36,205 bases of DNA, taken from the NCBI GenBank assembly GCA_947072565.1, contig CAMTIM010000030.1, positions 1-36,205 of the forward strand. Reading direction: 5' to 3'. Position 1 is the first letter of the stretch; every line of letters starts with the position of its first letter. The notes beneath the pieces were generated by a model, which had not been told where the DNA came from, did no database searches, and was given only the letters and a program-made list of their open reading frames with translations. Positions 23,956-31,117 of this stretch are shown here, piece by piece. Origin of the DNA: an uncultured Peptostreptococcaceae bacterium. GTDB lineage: Bacteria; Bacillota; Clostridia; Peptostreptococcales; Peptostreptococcaceae. The translations under genes and the position numbers were made by a program.

Positions 23956-24711
23956 TTATTGCCATTTTTCCAACACTTCCACCATAAATTTTTTGATATC
24001 TATTCCATAAACATTTTTAAGCTTTTCGCTTTCTAAAACTTCTTTAGCACTACCATGCGAAACAACTTCACCATCACTTAACATAATTACTTTATCAGAA
24101 AAATACTGAACTAAATTTAAGTCATGAAGTACCCCGATTACAATTTTTTCATTATCTCTAGCCCAACTAACTAAATGTTGCAAGAGTTCTATTTGATGTT
24201 TTAAATCAAGATGATTAGTTGGTTCATCTAAAAGGATTATATCTGGATTTTGTGCAAAAGTTCTTGCTAAAAACACCCTTTGTAATTGTCCACCCGATAG
24301 TTCACTTATCATTTTATCTTTTATATCATACAAGCCAACTTTTTCAAGACTATCTAGTATTATTTCTTTGTCTTTCCCACTAATCGAATTAAATACACTC
24401 TTAGAATAAGCGTATCTACCAAGTGCTACACTTTCATATATAGTATATGGAAAATAAATTTGTGATATTTGACTCATTAAAGCCACCTTAGTTGCAAGTT
24501 CTTTTCTATTGTAAGAAGATACTTCTTTATTATCTATCTTTATATTCCCTCTATATTCTATAATGTTTGCAATAGATTTTAAAAGTGTACTTTTTCCACA
24601 TCCATTTGGACCTATTATACAAAGATTTTCTCCTTTTTCAACATTTATATTAACATTTTTTATAATGTCAACTTCATCATAACCACAATAAAGATTTTTA
24701 ATTTCTAACAT
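23956..24711 (-). CDS. btuD: ABC transporter ATPase, cobalamin/corrinoid uptake (BtuD/FepC-like)
   Basis: ATP-binding subunit of a type II (FecCD-type) importer. Start ATG at 24709-24711 is chosen for AAAGGAAG upstream, which sits in the tail of the permease gene; the longer frame from 24753 has no such site. The 251 residues have Walker A GPNGCGKST (34-42), a Q-loop in LMSQISQIYFP, the signature LSGGQLQR, Walker B ILLDEPTNHLD and the H-loop LHDLN. Four bases separate it from the permease stop, so translation is likely coupled. The family also serves iron-siderophores; the upstream cobalamin riboswitch makes corrinoid the best guess. Confidence 0.9.
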   Translation of the reverse strand: MLEIKNLYCGYDEVDIIKNVNINVEKGENLCIIGPNGCGKSTLLKSIANIIEYRGNIKIDNKEVSSYNRKELATKVALMSQISQIYFPYTIYESVALGRYAYSKSVFNSISGKDKEIILDSLEKVGLYDIKDKMISELSGGQLQRVFLARTFAQNPDIILLDEPTNHLDLKHQIELLQHLVSWARDNEKIVIGVLHDLNLVQYFSDKVIMLSDGEVVSHGSAKEVLESEKLKNVYGIDIKKFMVEVLEKWQ

Positions 24712-24715
24712 AGTC

Positions 24716-25741
24716 TTATCTTCCTTTCTTAGACTTAAAATATACATATGCAAAAAATGGTGCTCCTATAAGAGCTGTTATTGCTCCTACTGGTAATTCT
24801 GATGGTGATATTATAGTTCTTGATATTAAATCAGTAATAACCATCAATGATCCACCAAATAAAAATGACATTGGTATTACATAACTATGTTTTGAACCAA
24901 ATATTTTTCTAACTATATGAGGAGCTATTAAATCAACAAAACCTATTGTTCCACTTAAAGCGACTGCTGAACCTGTTAATGTTGTTGAAAATATAAACAA
25001 ACGCTTTTTAACCTTAGTGGTATCTACCCCTACAGCTTTCGCTTGTTCTTCTCCAAAAGTTAAGATATCCATTTCTTTACTATATTTTAAAACTCCTATA
25101 ATCCCAATTATTAAAAATGGTACAAGTGCTTTAACATATGACCACCCTTTCATAGAAAAACTTCCCATTTGCCACATAGTAATACTTTGTATGTCTTCAC
25201 TAAATAAAGCAGTTATAGTTGTTAATATTGCATTTACAAAAAGTGAAAATACCATACCTGCAAGTATTATAGTATTATTTGACATAGTCTTATCTATCTT
25301 TGCACTAAATGTAATAACTGAGTATACTGTTAAAAGTCCAAATAAAAATCCAACTATTGGTAATGTTAGTCCTCCTAAAAATGGTATTGATATTCCAGCA
25401 ACTATCACAAGCCCCGCACCTAATGAAGCGCCAGAAGATACACCTAGTGTGTATGGTGATGCTAATTCATTTTTCAGTATAGACTGAACTACTGCACCAC
25501 TCACTGCCAGGCACCCCCCAACCATAAACGCAAGTAAAACTCTAGGTAATCTAATACTCCATATTATAGATATATCTTTTGGATTTATACTTTCTCTTAA
25601 AGGAATATTTAGCATTTTGTTTAGTAATATATTAATTGTATCTAATATATTAATGTTTGAGCTTCCTATTGAAATTCCAAGACATATAATTAAAAATACT
25701 GTCGGTATAGTTAAAATTATTAAATTTTTATTTTTATTCAT
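24716..25741 (-). CDS. btuC: FecCD-family permease, cobalamin/corrinoid uptake (BtuC-like)
   Basis: Membrane subunit of a type II importer, 341 residues with about 10 helices. Family landmarks: IRLPRVLLAFMVGGCLAVSGAVVQ after TM1 (about 53-76, split by a loop), NPLASP-like ELASPYTLGVSSGASLGA (about 92-109), and the C-terminal IGFVDLIAPHIVRKIFG and PSELPVGAITALIGAPFF blocks. ATG start with a rather close AAAGGGAGA. First gene of the operon under the cobalamin riboswitch; the leader terminator ends 95 bases upstream. No gene for a periplasmic-type binding lipoprotein (BtuF) is present in this operon, so one must come from elsewhere in the genome. Confidence 0.9.
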   Translation of the reverse strand: MNKNKNLIILTIPTVFLIICLGISIGSSNINILDTINILLNKMLNIPLRESINPKDISIIWSIRLPRVLLAFMVGGCLAVSGAVVQSILKNELASPYTLGVSSGASLGAGLVIVAGISIPFLGGLTLPIVGFLFGLLTVYSVITFSAKIDKTMSNNTIILAGMVFSLFVNAILTTITALFSEDIQSITMWQMGSFSMKGWSYVKALVPFLIIGIIGVLKYSKEMDILTFGEEQAKAVGVDTTKVKKRLFIFSTTLTGSAVALSGTIGFVDLIAPHIVRKIFGSKHSYVIPMSFLFGGSLMVITDLISRTIISPSELPVGAITALIGAPFFAYVYFKSKKGR

Positions 25742-25835
25742 TCTCCCTTTTATAAATAGCCCTAGCTATCTACTTCTCCTTTTGTTTGTCTAAGTTTTTT
25801 TATGAAGGCTTGTCCTTAATTTACTATGTACTAAA

Positions 25836-25863
25836 AAAAGCATACTTTTGAGAGTATGCTTTT
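25836..25863 (-). terminator. Riboswitch expression-platform terminator
   Basis: An 11-bp perfect stem (25836-25846 with 25853-25863) and a 6-base loop followed on the minus strand by a T7-like run. It lies between the cobalamin aptamer and btuC and is the expected off-state when cobalamin is bound. Confidence 0.92.
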
Positions 25864-25879
25864 GTTTCATTAAGTAAAG

Positions 25880-26062
25880 TCCTAGTAGTCCCACCCTCAG
25901 AAGGTACTAGTTAAATATTAGGCAGTTCTCCCGGCTCAACTTCACTCTACTTTCTTACCTTCCCGATTACTCAGTGGTATATAAGATTTCGTCAGTATTA
26001 CGGTTACTGGGGTAGCTTAGACTTTTAATCTAATTCCCTATTAAGTCATCGACACCTAATAT
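25880..26062 (-). ncRNA. Cobalamin riboswitch aptamer
   Basis: On the minus strand the landmarks of the cobalamin aptamer appear in order: P1 closing strand ATATTAGG (26055-26062) and GGTG, AATAGGGAAT, the B12-box-type AAGCTACCCCAGTAACCGTAA, CCACTG...GGGAAGG, and GAGCCGGGAGAACTGCC, with CCTAATAT (25915-25922) pairing back to P1. A following hairpin CTAGTA/TACTAG (25882-25910) has the loop GGGTGG expected for the kissing P13 element. An intrinsic terminator comes next. It should repress the operon transcriptionally when the cell has cobalamin. Confidence 0.95.
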
Positions 26063-26086
26063 ATATTTAATTTTCATCATACATTT

Positions 26087-26115
26087 ATTATATATAATAA
26101 ATATATATACATCAA
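26087..26115 (-). promoter_or_regulatory. Promoter of the cobalamin-riboswitch operon
   Basis: Minus strand -35 TTGATG (26110-26115) and -10 TATAAT (26087-26092) with 17 bp spacing; start near 26080, about 20 bases before the aptamer. Confidence 0.75.
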
Positions 26116-26134
26116 CTTTTATTATAACTACAAG

Positions 26135-26224
26135 TTATCTGAGTATTTTATTAAGCGACAAACCAATTGTAACTATTATTATAGTCCAAGCTACACCCAT
26201 AAATATCCACGCTGTTGTAGTCAT
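26135..26224 (-). CDS. 29-residue membrane peptide, MetS-like
   Basis: A short frame with ATG at 26222-26224, AGGAGATGA upstream and stop TAA at 26135-26137. The product (starts MTTTAWIFMGVAW, ends LNKILR) is one hydrophobic helix with a short polar start and a basic tail. It resembles the small subunits (MetS/YhdP-like) that accompany NSS-family amino acid importers, but no such transporter is next to it. It precedes the B12 promoter and has no visible terminator, so it may be read into the riboswitch leader. The likeness is by eye; treat the family as tentative. Confidence 0.55.
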   Translation of the reverse strand: MTTTAWIFMGVAWTIIIVTIGLSLNKILR

Positions 26225-26375
26225 TTTTAATCATCTCCTATTAGTATAATAATATGTTTATAATTTCATTTCTGTTGCTTTTTATAAACATATGATTTAA
26301 GCTAATAAAATGTATCATTTTTAACATAATCTTAATATAGTTTACATACTCTTAACCCTAGCTTTTTAAGTATAC

Positions 26376-27440
26376 CTAGTTGTTTATATCTTTACTTTTA
26401 TATGTCTTATAGCTATGCAATAATTCTCTACTATTAAATATGTATTTCCCACCTATCTGTGTATAATAAGTTCCTGTAGAATCATATATTTCTTTTACTT
26501 TTTGAGTTAAATTTTTATGATAATATCTAAGTTCTTTAAATTCTTTTTTTAGCTTATCTGCAGTCATCCATACCTTATTGCAAGTAATATCTGCTAGTCT
26601 AATATTTTCAAATTTAGCATCGTTTCTATGAGCATATACATATATTTCAGCTAAGATTTCTTGTAAATTTTCATTGCTAAGATTATGTTTAAGTTTCATA
26701 TAGCTTATAGCTCCCATAGAATCTATACCTTTTTCTTCTAGTTTTTCTTGTTTTATAAGAGCTTCTAAAGGTTGTCTTTTTATATATACATAAGAAGTGT
26801 TTTCAAGTATATATTCCCCTCTATGATATTTTGCAGGTCTATGAATTACAAGTATTGGACTATATTCTCCATTAATCTCCTCGTCATTAAAATCATTTAT
26901 TTCTTCTTTATTTTTAAGTTTATATTCACTAGATAAGCTACCATACCTAGATTTTGAGTTCAATGAATACATGCTAGAGTTTTTAATGTGTTGTATTACT
27001 TCCTTTACGTAATCCTTTTCCACAATATCATCATTGTATGAATTATTCACATAATTATTTACTAGTTCTTCTTTAATAGAATTTACTTCATCTATTGTGA
27101 TACAAAAACAAGCACATATATTTTTTAATCTTTCTTCTATTTTATTTATATCTATATCTATATATTGAATTACTTCTTTTAAATTTTCTTCACTTTTTAT
27201 TTTTATAAGTTGCTTGTTTATAGAATCAGTGGTAATTATACTGTTTTTATCAAACAAATACTCATTTATATTTTCTTTTAACTTTTCTATATTGCTATAT
27301 ATTCTAATATAGTCATTCATTAAGTTTACATCTTTCCTTAAGATTGATTTTGGTATATTTATATAAATGTCATTTTCTTTTACGCATAAATTATAATCCT
27401 TTTCTTTTATTATATCTTCTACTACAGTGTCTTCTATCAT
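26376..27440 (-). CDS. Hypothetical protein, 354 residues
   Basis: I do not recognise this family. ATG with AAGGAGTAG, and an extended -10 TGT-TATAAT at 27489-27497. The protein is soluble with no signal or membrane segment. Residues 1-150 are acidic and helical with an Asn/Asp-rich stretch and two cysteines (CACFC around 109-113); 150-195 is a polar linker; 195-354 has a distinct pattern starting SPILVIHRPAKYHRGEYI, then a helical part with a VYAHRND element and a C-terminal YYTQIGGKYIFNSRELL. The tail looks like a folded domain, possibly nucleic-acid or protein binding, but no motif decides. Between a riboswitch operon and the thi operon; monocistronic. Confidence 0.7.
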   Translation of the reverse strand: MIEDTVVEDIIKEKDYNLCVKENDIYINIPKSILRKDVNLMNDYIRIYSNIEKLKENINEYLFDKNSIITTDSINKQLIKIKSEENLKEVIQYIDIDINKIEERLKNICACFCITIDEVNSIKEELVNNYVNNSYNDDIVEKDYVKEVIQHIKNSSMYSLNSKSRYGSLSSEYKLKNKEEINDFNDEEINGEYSPILVIHRPAKYHRGEYILENTSYVYIKRQPLEALIKQEKLEEKGIDSMGAISYMKLKHNLSNENLQEILAEIYVYAHRNDAKFENIRLADITCNKVWMTADKLKKEFKELRYYHKNLTQKVKEIYDSTGTYYTQIGGKYIFNSRELLHSYKTYKSKDINN

Positions 27441-27488
27441 TTTGCTACTCCTTACCTTTTTATAAGTTTAAACTTGAAGTCATTTATA

Positions 27489-27497
27489 ATTATAACA
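27489..27497 (-). promoter_or_regulatory. Extended -10 promoter of the 354-residue gene
   Basis: Minus strand TGT-TATAAT, a perfect extended -10, about 50 bases upstream of the ATG; a second TATAAT is at 27501-27506. No good -35. Confidence 0.45.
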
Positions 27498-27602
27498 TGA
27501 ATTATAATACTTAGTGATATTTTTCACTTAAGTTTCCATTTTAAAGTAATAATAGTTAAAATTGCAAGACTATATATACTAACTTAGTCTTTTTACATAA
27601 AA

Positions 27603-27631
27603 AAGCATATGAAATTTAATTTCATATGCTT
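27603..27631 (-). terminator. Terminator of the thi operon
   Basis: A 13-bp perfect stem (27603-27615 with 27619-27631) with a 3-base loop, followed on the minus strand by a T6 run, five bases past the thiZ stop. Confidence 0.92.
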
Positions 27632-27636
27632 CATAC

Positions 27637-28383
27637 TTACAATAAACTAACTATGTCTTTTTTTAATTTTATAATTTTTTCTAAATTATCGTCATTACAA
27701 TACTTTTTATCTATTATAAATTCATTTTTAATAGTTGCAGGCTTCTTTGATATAACATAAATTCTATCAGATAAATTTATAGCCTCGTCAATATCATGAG
27801 TTATTAAAAGTATAGTAGAATTCACCTTACTCTTAACTTCTAATAACCATTTTTGCATAGATGCTTTAGTAATAGAGTCTAGGGCTCCAAAAGGTTCATC
27901 TAAAAGCATTATATCATTAGAATTTACAAACGTTCTTAAAAAATTAGCTCTTTGTTTCATTCCCCCTGATAATTCACTTGGATATTTATTTTCATATCCA
28001 GTCAAACCAAATATATCAAAGTATTTTTCAACTTTTTTACGAGCTTCTTTTTTCTTTAAAAATTTATTCTTATGACTCTTTTCCTTTATCAATGTAAGTG
28101 GCAAGCTAACATTATCTATTATATTTTTATGTGGAAGCAATAAATCTTTTTGATACATATAGCTTAACTTTCCATCTATATTTATCTTTCCACTGTCATA
28201 ATCTATTAAATTTGAAATCATGTTAAATATAGTACTTTTTCCACATCCACTAGGGCCTAATATACTTACAATCTCACCTTCATAAACATTTATGCTTATA
28301 TTTTTTAATACTTCTACTTCATTATAGCTTTTATTTACATTTTTTATATCTATTTTTAATTTTCTATTTTGGCAAGAATTCAT
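27637..28383 (-). CDS. thiZ: ThiZ-like ABC transporter ATPase (HMP/thiamine precursor uptake)
   Basis: ATPase subunit of a NitT/TauT-type importer. I choose ATG at 28381-28383 with GAGG nine bases upstream; the GTG at 28398 is less likely. The gene overlaps the last 20 bases of the thiY gene, so translation is coupled. The 248 residues have Walker [10 protein letters not shown] (43-51), a Q-loop in [10 protein letters not shown], signature LSGGMKQR, Walker [12 protein letters not shown] and H-loop THDID. Part of the TPP-riboswitch operon with ThiX and ThiY, which sets the substrate as the pyrimidine thiamine precursor or a relative. Confidence 0.9.
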   Translation of the reverse strand: MNSCQNRKLKIDIKNVNKSYNEVEVLKNISINVYEGEIVSILGPSGCGKSTIFNMISNLIDYDSGKINIDGKLSYMYQKDLLLPHKNIIDNVSLPLTLIKEKSHKNKFLKKKEARKKVEKYFDIFGLTGYENKYPSELSGGMKQRANFLRTFVNSNDIMLLDEPFGALDSITKASMQKWLLEVKSKVNSTILLITHDIDEAINLSDRIYVISKKPATIKNEFIIDKKYCNDDNLEKIIKLKKDIVSLL

Positions 28384-29365
28384 TACTGTAAGCCTCACTA
28401 GGTTTTAAGTCTTTAGTTATTAATTTATATTCTTTTAAAAACTGTGTATAATTATTCCACACATCATCTTTCATTTCTCCCCATCTATTGGCATCATCTA
28501 TATACTTACTAGCTAAGTACTCTTGACTTTTTATAGCTAATTTTTCATCTATTTCTGGAGCATGTTTTACTAATATTTTAGCAGCTTCAGTAGGATTTTC
28601 TATTGCATATTCATATCCCTTAGCTGTAGCTTCTAAAAATTTCTTAGCTTCATCAGGATTTTCTTTTAATAATTTTTCATTAGATATTATAAGCGGCGTA
28701 TAATAATCAAGTCTTTTGTCAACTTTTCCAATAGGTATAAAGTTTAAATCAATTCCTCTCCTATTAGCTTCTACAACATCCCATCCTTCAAATATCCATG
28801 CAAAATCTATATTTTTACTTGTTGCACTAAAGAAATCATCTTGCCCAATATCTACGACTTTTAGTTTATTAAAATCTTTACCTTCTTTTTTCATAACCGC
28901 ATCTAATATAGCATTCTCAGAAGGAGATCCCCATCCACCATAAGTTTTATTTTCAAAGTCTTTAGGTGAAGTTATATTTTTACTCTTAGGAGAAGCAAAA
29001 CCAGAAGTATTATGTTGTATAATAGTTGCTATCGCTTTTATTGGAAGCGGGTCTTCACTAGTTTTAGCAAAAGTTACTTCTTCTTGGTAGCTTATTCCAA
29101 AATCAGCTTTTCCCGTAGCAACTAAAGTTGACGCTCCACCATCTGGTGGTTGTACTATTTCAACATCTATTCCTTGTTCCTTAAAATATCCTTTTTCCAG
29201 TGCTACGAATAGTCCTGTGTGATTAGTGTTTGGTGTCCAATCTAGTACCATTGTAATCTTTTTATTTTTAACTTCATTTTTATTACCTTTACTTGAGCAA
29301 CCACTAAGTACACTCATTGTAAGCATACTTACAAGAGCTAAACTAACTAATTTTTTAAATTTCAT
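28364..29365 (-). CDS. thiY: ThiY/NMT1-like substrate-binding lipoprotein
   Basis: Lipid-anchored receptor of the HMP/formylaminopyrimidine importer. The 333 residues start with a lipoprotein signal ending in LSGC (lipid cysteine C23). The mature part has the NMT1/THI5-like opening [23 protein letters not shown] (about 40-62, split by a turn), then a [21 protein letters not shown] block and [10 protein letters not shown]-type pocket region, all typical of thiamine-pyrimidine receptors. ATG with AAGGGGGA. Follows ThiX by 10 bases. Thiamine itself is possible, but the fold and operon fit the pyrimidine moiety best. Confidence 0.92.
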   Translation of the reverse strand: MKFKKLVSLALVSMLTMSVLSGCSSKGNKNEVKNKKITMVLDWTPNTNHTGLFVALEKGYFKEQGIDVEIVQPPDGGASTLVATGKADFGISYQEEVTFAKTSEDPLPIKAIATIIQHNTSGFASPKSKNITSPKDFENKTYGGWGSPSENAILDAVMKKEGKDFNKLKVVDIGQDDFFSATSKNIDFAWIFEGWDVVEANRRGIDLNFIPIGKVDKRLDYYTPLIISNEKLLKENPDEAKKFLEATAKGYEYAIENPTEAAKILVKHAPEIDEKLAIKSQEYLASKYIDDANRWGEMKDDVWNNYTQFLKEYKLITKDLKPSEAYSNEFLPK

Positions 29366-29375
29366 AAAATCCCCC

Positions 29376-30140
29376 TTATTTGTTATGCCTTAAAGCTATT
29401 TTTTTGATAAATTGTATTATCCCTACAAATACCAAACTAAATATTATTACCAGTATAGTTGAAGCAAAAACTTTGTCTAGCGCATATGAACTCTTTGCTC
29501 TTACCATATAGACGCCTAGTCCATTAGTTCCACCCAACCATTCTGCTACTGTTGCTGCGACTACAGCATAAGTTGCAGATATTTTAAGCCCCGAGAAAAA
29601 TTTGTCCATTGCCATTGGAAATTTAAGATGTATAAATATAGATATTTTACTACTATTCATTGTTTTAAATAAGTTCAAATAGTCTTTATCTATATTGTCT
29701 ATCCCATCTACAAAACTTATAAGTATTGGGAAAAAACAAGTCATAGTTACCATTATTACCTTAGGTAATATATCAAATCCAAACCAAATTATTAATAGTG
29801 GTGCTATTGCAATAGTTGGTATCGTTTGCGACACAACCATGATCGGATATACACACTTTTTGAATATAGGTATAAAATCCATAAGTATTCCCATAGTCAA
29901 AGCTATTATTATAGCTACTATAAATCCTATTATTGCTTCGTTTAAAGTTGTTACCGCGTTAGTATATAGATTTAAGTAATCATTATAAAATACACTTATT
30001 ATATCACTAGGAGCTGGCAATATATATTGAGGTATATCTTTTACTACTACGACTAATTGCCATATAATTAATAAAATCAAAAATGTTAATATAGGGTATA
30101 AACTATTTTTAATTCTATCTATGGTTTTTAAGTTTGTCAT
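29376..30140 (-). CDS. thiX: ThiX-like ABC transporter permease
   Basis: Membrane subunit (BPD transport, SsuC/ThiX branch) of 254 residues with about six helices. The EAA loop that docks the ATPase is visible as [30 protein letters not shown] (about 172-201, read in parts), including the A-x-x-x-G-type glycine. ATG start overlaps the end of the preceding thiamine-binding gene by 26 bases. Works with ThiY and ThiZ to import the thiamine precursor under TPP riboswitch control. Confidence 0.92.
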   Translation of the reverse strand: MTNLKTIDRIKNSLYPILTFLILLIIWQLVVVVKDIPQYILPAPSDIISVFYNDYLNLYTNAVTTLNEAIIGFIVAIIIALTMGILMDFIPIFKKCVYPIMVVSQTIPTIAIAPLLIIWFGFDILPKVIMVTMTCFFPILISFVDGIDNIDKDYLNLFKTMNSSKISIFIHLKFPMAMDKFFSGLKISATYAVVAATVAEWLGGTNGLGVYMVRAKSSYALDKVFASTILVIIFSLVFVGIIQFIKKIALRHNK

Positions 30141-30405
30141 CTATAGTTATTCCCCCAGCTTTTTCGTCTATCCTAGCTATTGTTATAACTCTTTCGCACC
30201 CAAGATTAAATGGAATTTTATGAACTACTTTTAAAAGGTCAAATACTTCATCAAATTCGCCTTCTATCGTTGTACTCATTGCACCTATTTCGTACTTAAG
30301 ACCACTCTTTTGTATCTCTTCTATACATGCATCTACTACTTTGTACATTTCTTCTTCGCCTTCAAAAGGTCTTAACGGCATTACTGCTACATCTGCTATT
30401 ACCAA
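30115..30405 (-). CDS. YkoF/MTH1187-family thiamine-binding protein
   Basis: Small ferredoxin-like thiamine-binding (Thiamine_BP, formerly DUF77) protein. I start at TTG 30403-30405: AGGAG lies 10 bases upstream and the product then begins MVIADVAVMPLRP, as homologues do (M-V-I-A-[DE]-V). The ATG at 30423 has no ribosome site, and its AGGAGA lies inside the frame. The 96 residues include GAMSTTIEGEFDEVF (about 47-61), a family hallmark of the ligand pocket. It is the first gene after the TPP riboswitch and overlaps thiX by 26 bases. Its role may be to hold or deliver thiamine; in other genomes it also accompanies YkoEDC. Confidence 0.88.
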   Translation of the reverse strand: MVIADVAVMPLRPFEGEEEMYKVVDACIEEIQKSGLKYEIGAMSTTIEGEFDEVFDLLKVVHKIPFNLGCERVITIARIDEKAGGITIDDKLKNHR

Positions 30406-30453
30406 TTCTTTCACTCTCCTCATGTTTTATAACCAATAAATTATACTCATACT

Positions 30454-30482
30454 AAAAAAGCCTTACCCTTCTAGGATAAGAC
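30454..30482 (-). terminator. TPP riboswitch terminator
   Basis: A 9-bp stem with two G-U pairs (30460-30468 with 30474-30482) followed on the minus strand by T6. It sits between the aptamer and the first gene and would form when TPP is bound. Confidence 0.85.
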
Positions 30483-30506
30483 CTTATAATTTTTATATAA
30501 GCTTAC

Positions 30507-30592
30507 TTAATCTCCCTACGATGGCATTATCCAAACAGGTTTAAAGGGTCGAGATTTAAATCTCCTCTCAGCTAATTAGCTCCCCTGAATTA
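30507..30592 (-). ncRNA. TPP riboswitch (THI element)
   Basis: On the minus strand the aptamer reads CAGGGGAGCTAATTAGCTGAGA, split across P2/P3, with the conserved CTGAGA, then ACCCTTTAAACCTG, the pyrophosphate-binding loop near GGATAATGCC and a closing CGTAGGGAG. All are diagnostic of the thiamine pyrophosphate riboswitch. It controls the operon below it. Confidence 0.95.
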
Positions 30593-30608
30593 TGTATTTT
30601 CAAGTTAA

Positions 30609-30636
30609 TTGTACTATAATTATCAAATTTTAGCAA
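30609..30636 (-). promoter_or_regulatory. Promoter of the thi operon
   Basis: Minus strand -35 TTGCTA (30631-30636) and -10 TACAAT (30609-30614), 16 bp apart; start near 30602, ten bases before the aptamer. Confidence 0.6.
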
Positions 30637-30704
30637 TTATTATATTTTTATATCAACTTATATTTTTAACAATTACTGAATATAGTTTTTATTATAATAA
30701 AAAC

Positions 30705-30743
30705 ACCCCGAAAAACAGATTTTTATCATCAATTCTTCGGGGT
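30705..30743 (-). terminator. Terminator after the PqqD-like gene
   Basis: An 8-bp GC-rich stem (30705-30712 with 30736-30743) with a 23-base loop, followed on the minus strand by GTTTTTATT, 26 bases past the stop. Confidence 0.8.
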
Positions 30744-30769
30744 ATTATTTTATTTTTAAAGTATACTTT

Positions 30770-31117
30770 TTATGGATCTATTCTTTCGATATAGTTGCAA
30801 TTAACTTCAATATGATTTAAAAACATTAATAACCTTTCATAAAGAGGATAACATTCCTCACCATATTTAAGTTCTAAATATTCACCAATCTCCTTTACAG
30901 TTTGTTTTCCATCAATTTGCAAAAACACAGCACTACTGTATTTGTCTAGTTCCACTTTTTTATACATTGGAATCTTAACTTTTAATTTTCTAAAAAAATT
31001 TTGGATTTTATGATTTTGTTTTTGTGATATAATAACAATTCCATCTTTATCTATTTCATATTCAATATCATTAGAAATTTTAAATACTATACCTAAAACT
31101 TCATCATTATTCATCAT
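30770..31117 (-). CDS. PqqD-like protein overlapping the OPT transporter gene
   Basis: PqqD-family (RiPP precursor recognition element-like) protein of 115 residues. The C-terminal half shows the fold: YKKVELDKYSSAVFLQIDGKQTVKEIGEYLELKYG (about 52-86, read in parts), i.e. strands followed by the D-G-x-x-T-V-x-E-I helix-turn-helix. The N-terminal 40 residues are an extra beta-type segment. Starts with ATGATG; the gene overlaps the 3' end of the OPT transporter gene by 11 bases, so translation is coupled. No radical-SAM enzyme, precursor peptide or peptidase is in the window, so the partner may be the transporter itself. Confidence 0.8.
   Translation of the reverse strand: MMNNDEVLGIVFKISNDIEYEIDKDGIVIISQKQNHKIQNFFRKLKVKIPMYKKVELDKYSSAVFLQIDGKQTVKEIGEYLELKYGEECYPLYERLLMFLNHIEVNCNYIERIDP

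Noticed and set aside
25881-25890. TCCTAGTAG resembling the shared dyad
   Set aside because: It is one strand of the P13 hairpin of the cobalamin riboswitch.
27566-27591. 7-bp hairpin with short T-run between thiZ and the 354-residue gene
   Set aside because: It would terminate only rightward transcription, and no rightward gene precedes it.
30406-30423. ATG start for the thiamine-binding protein
   Set aside because: Its AGGAGA falls inside the frame and homologues begin at the TTG equivalent.
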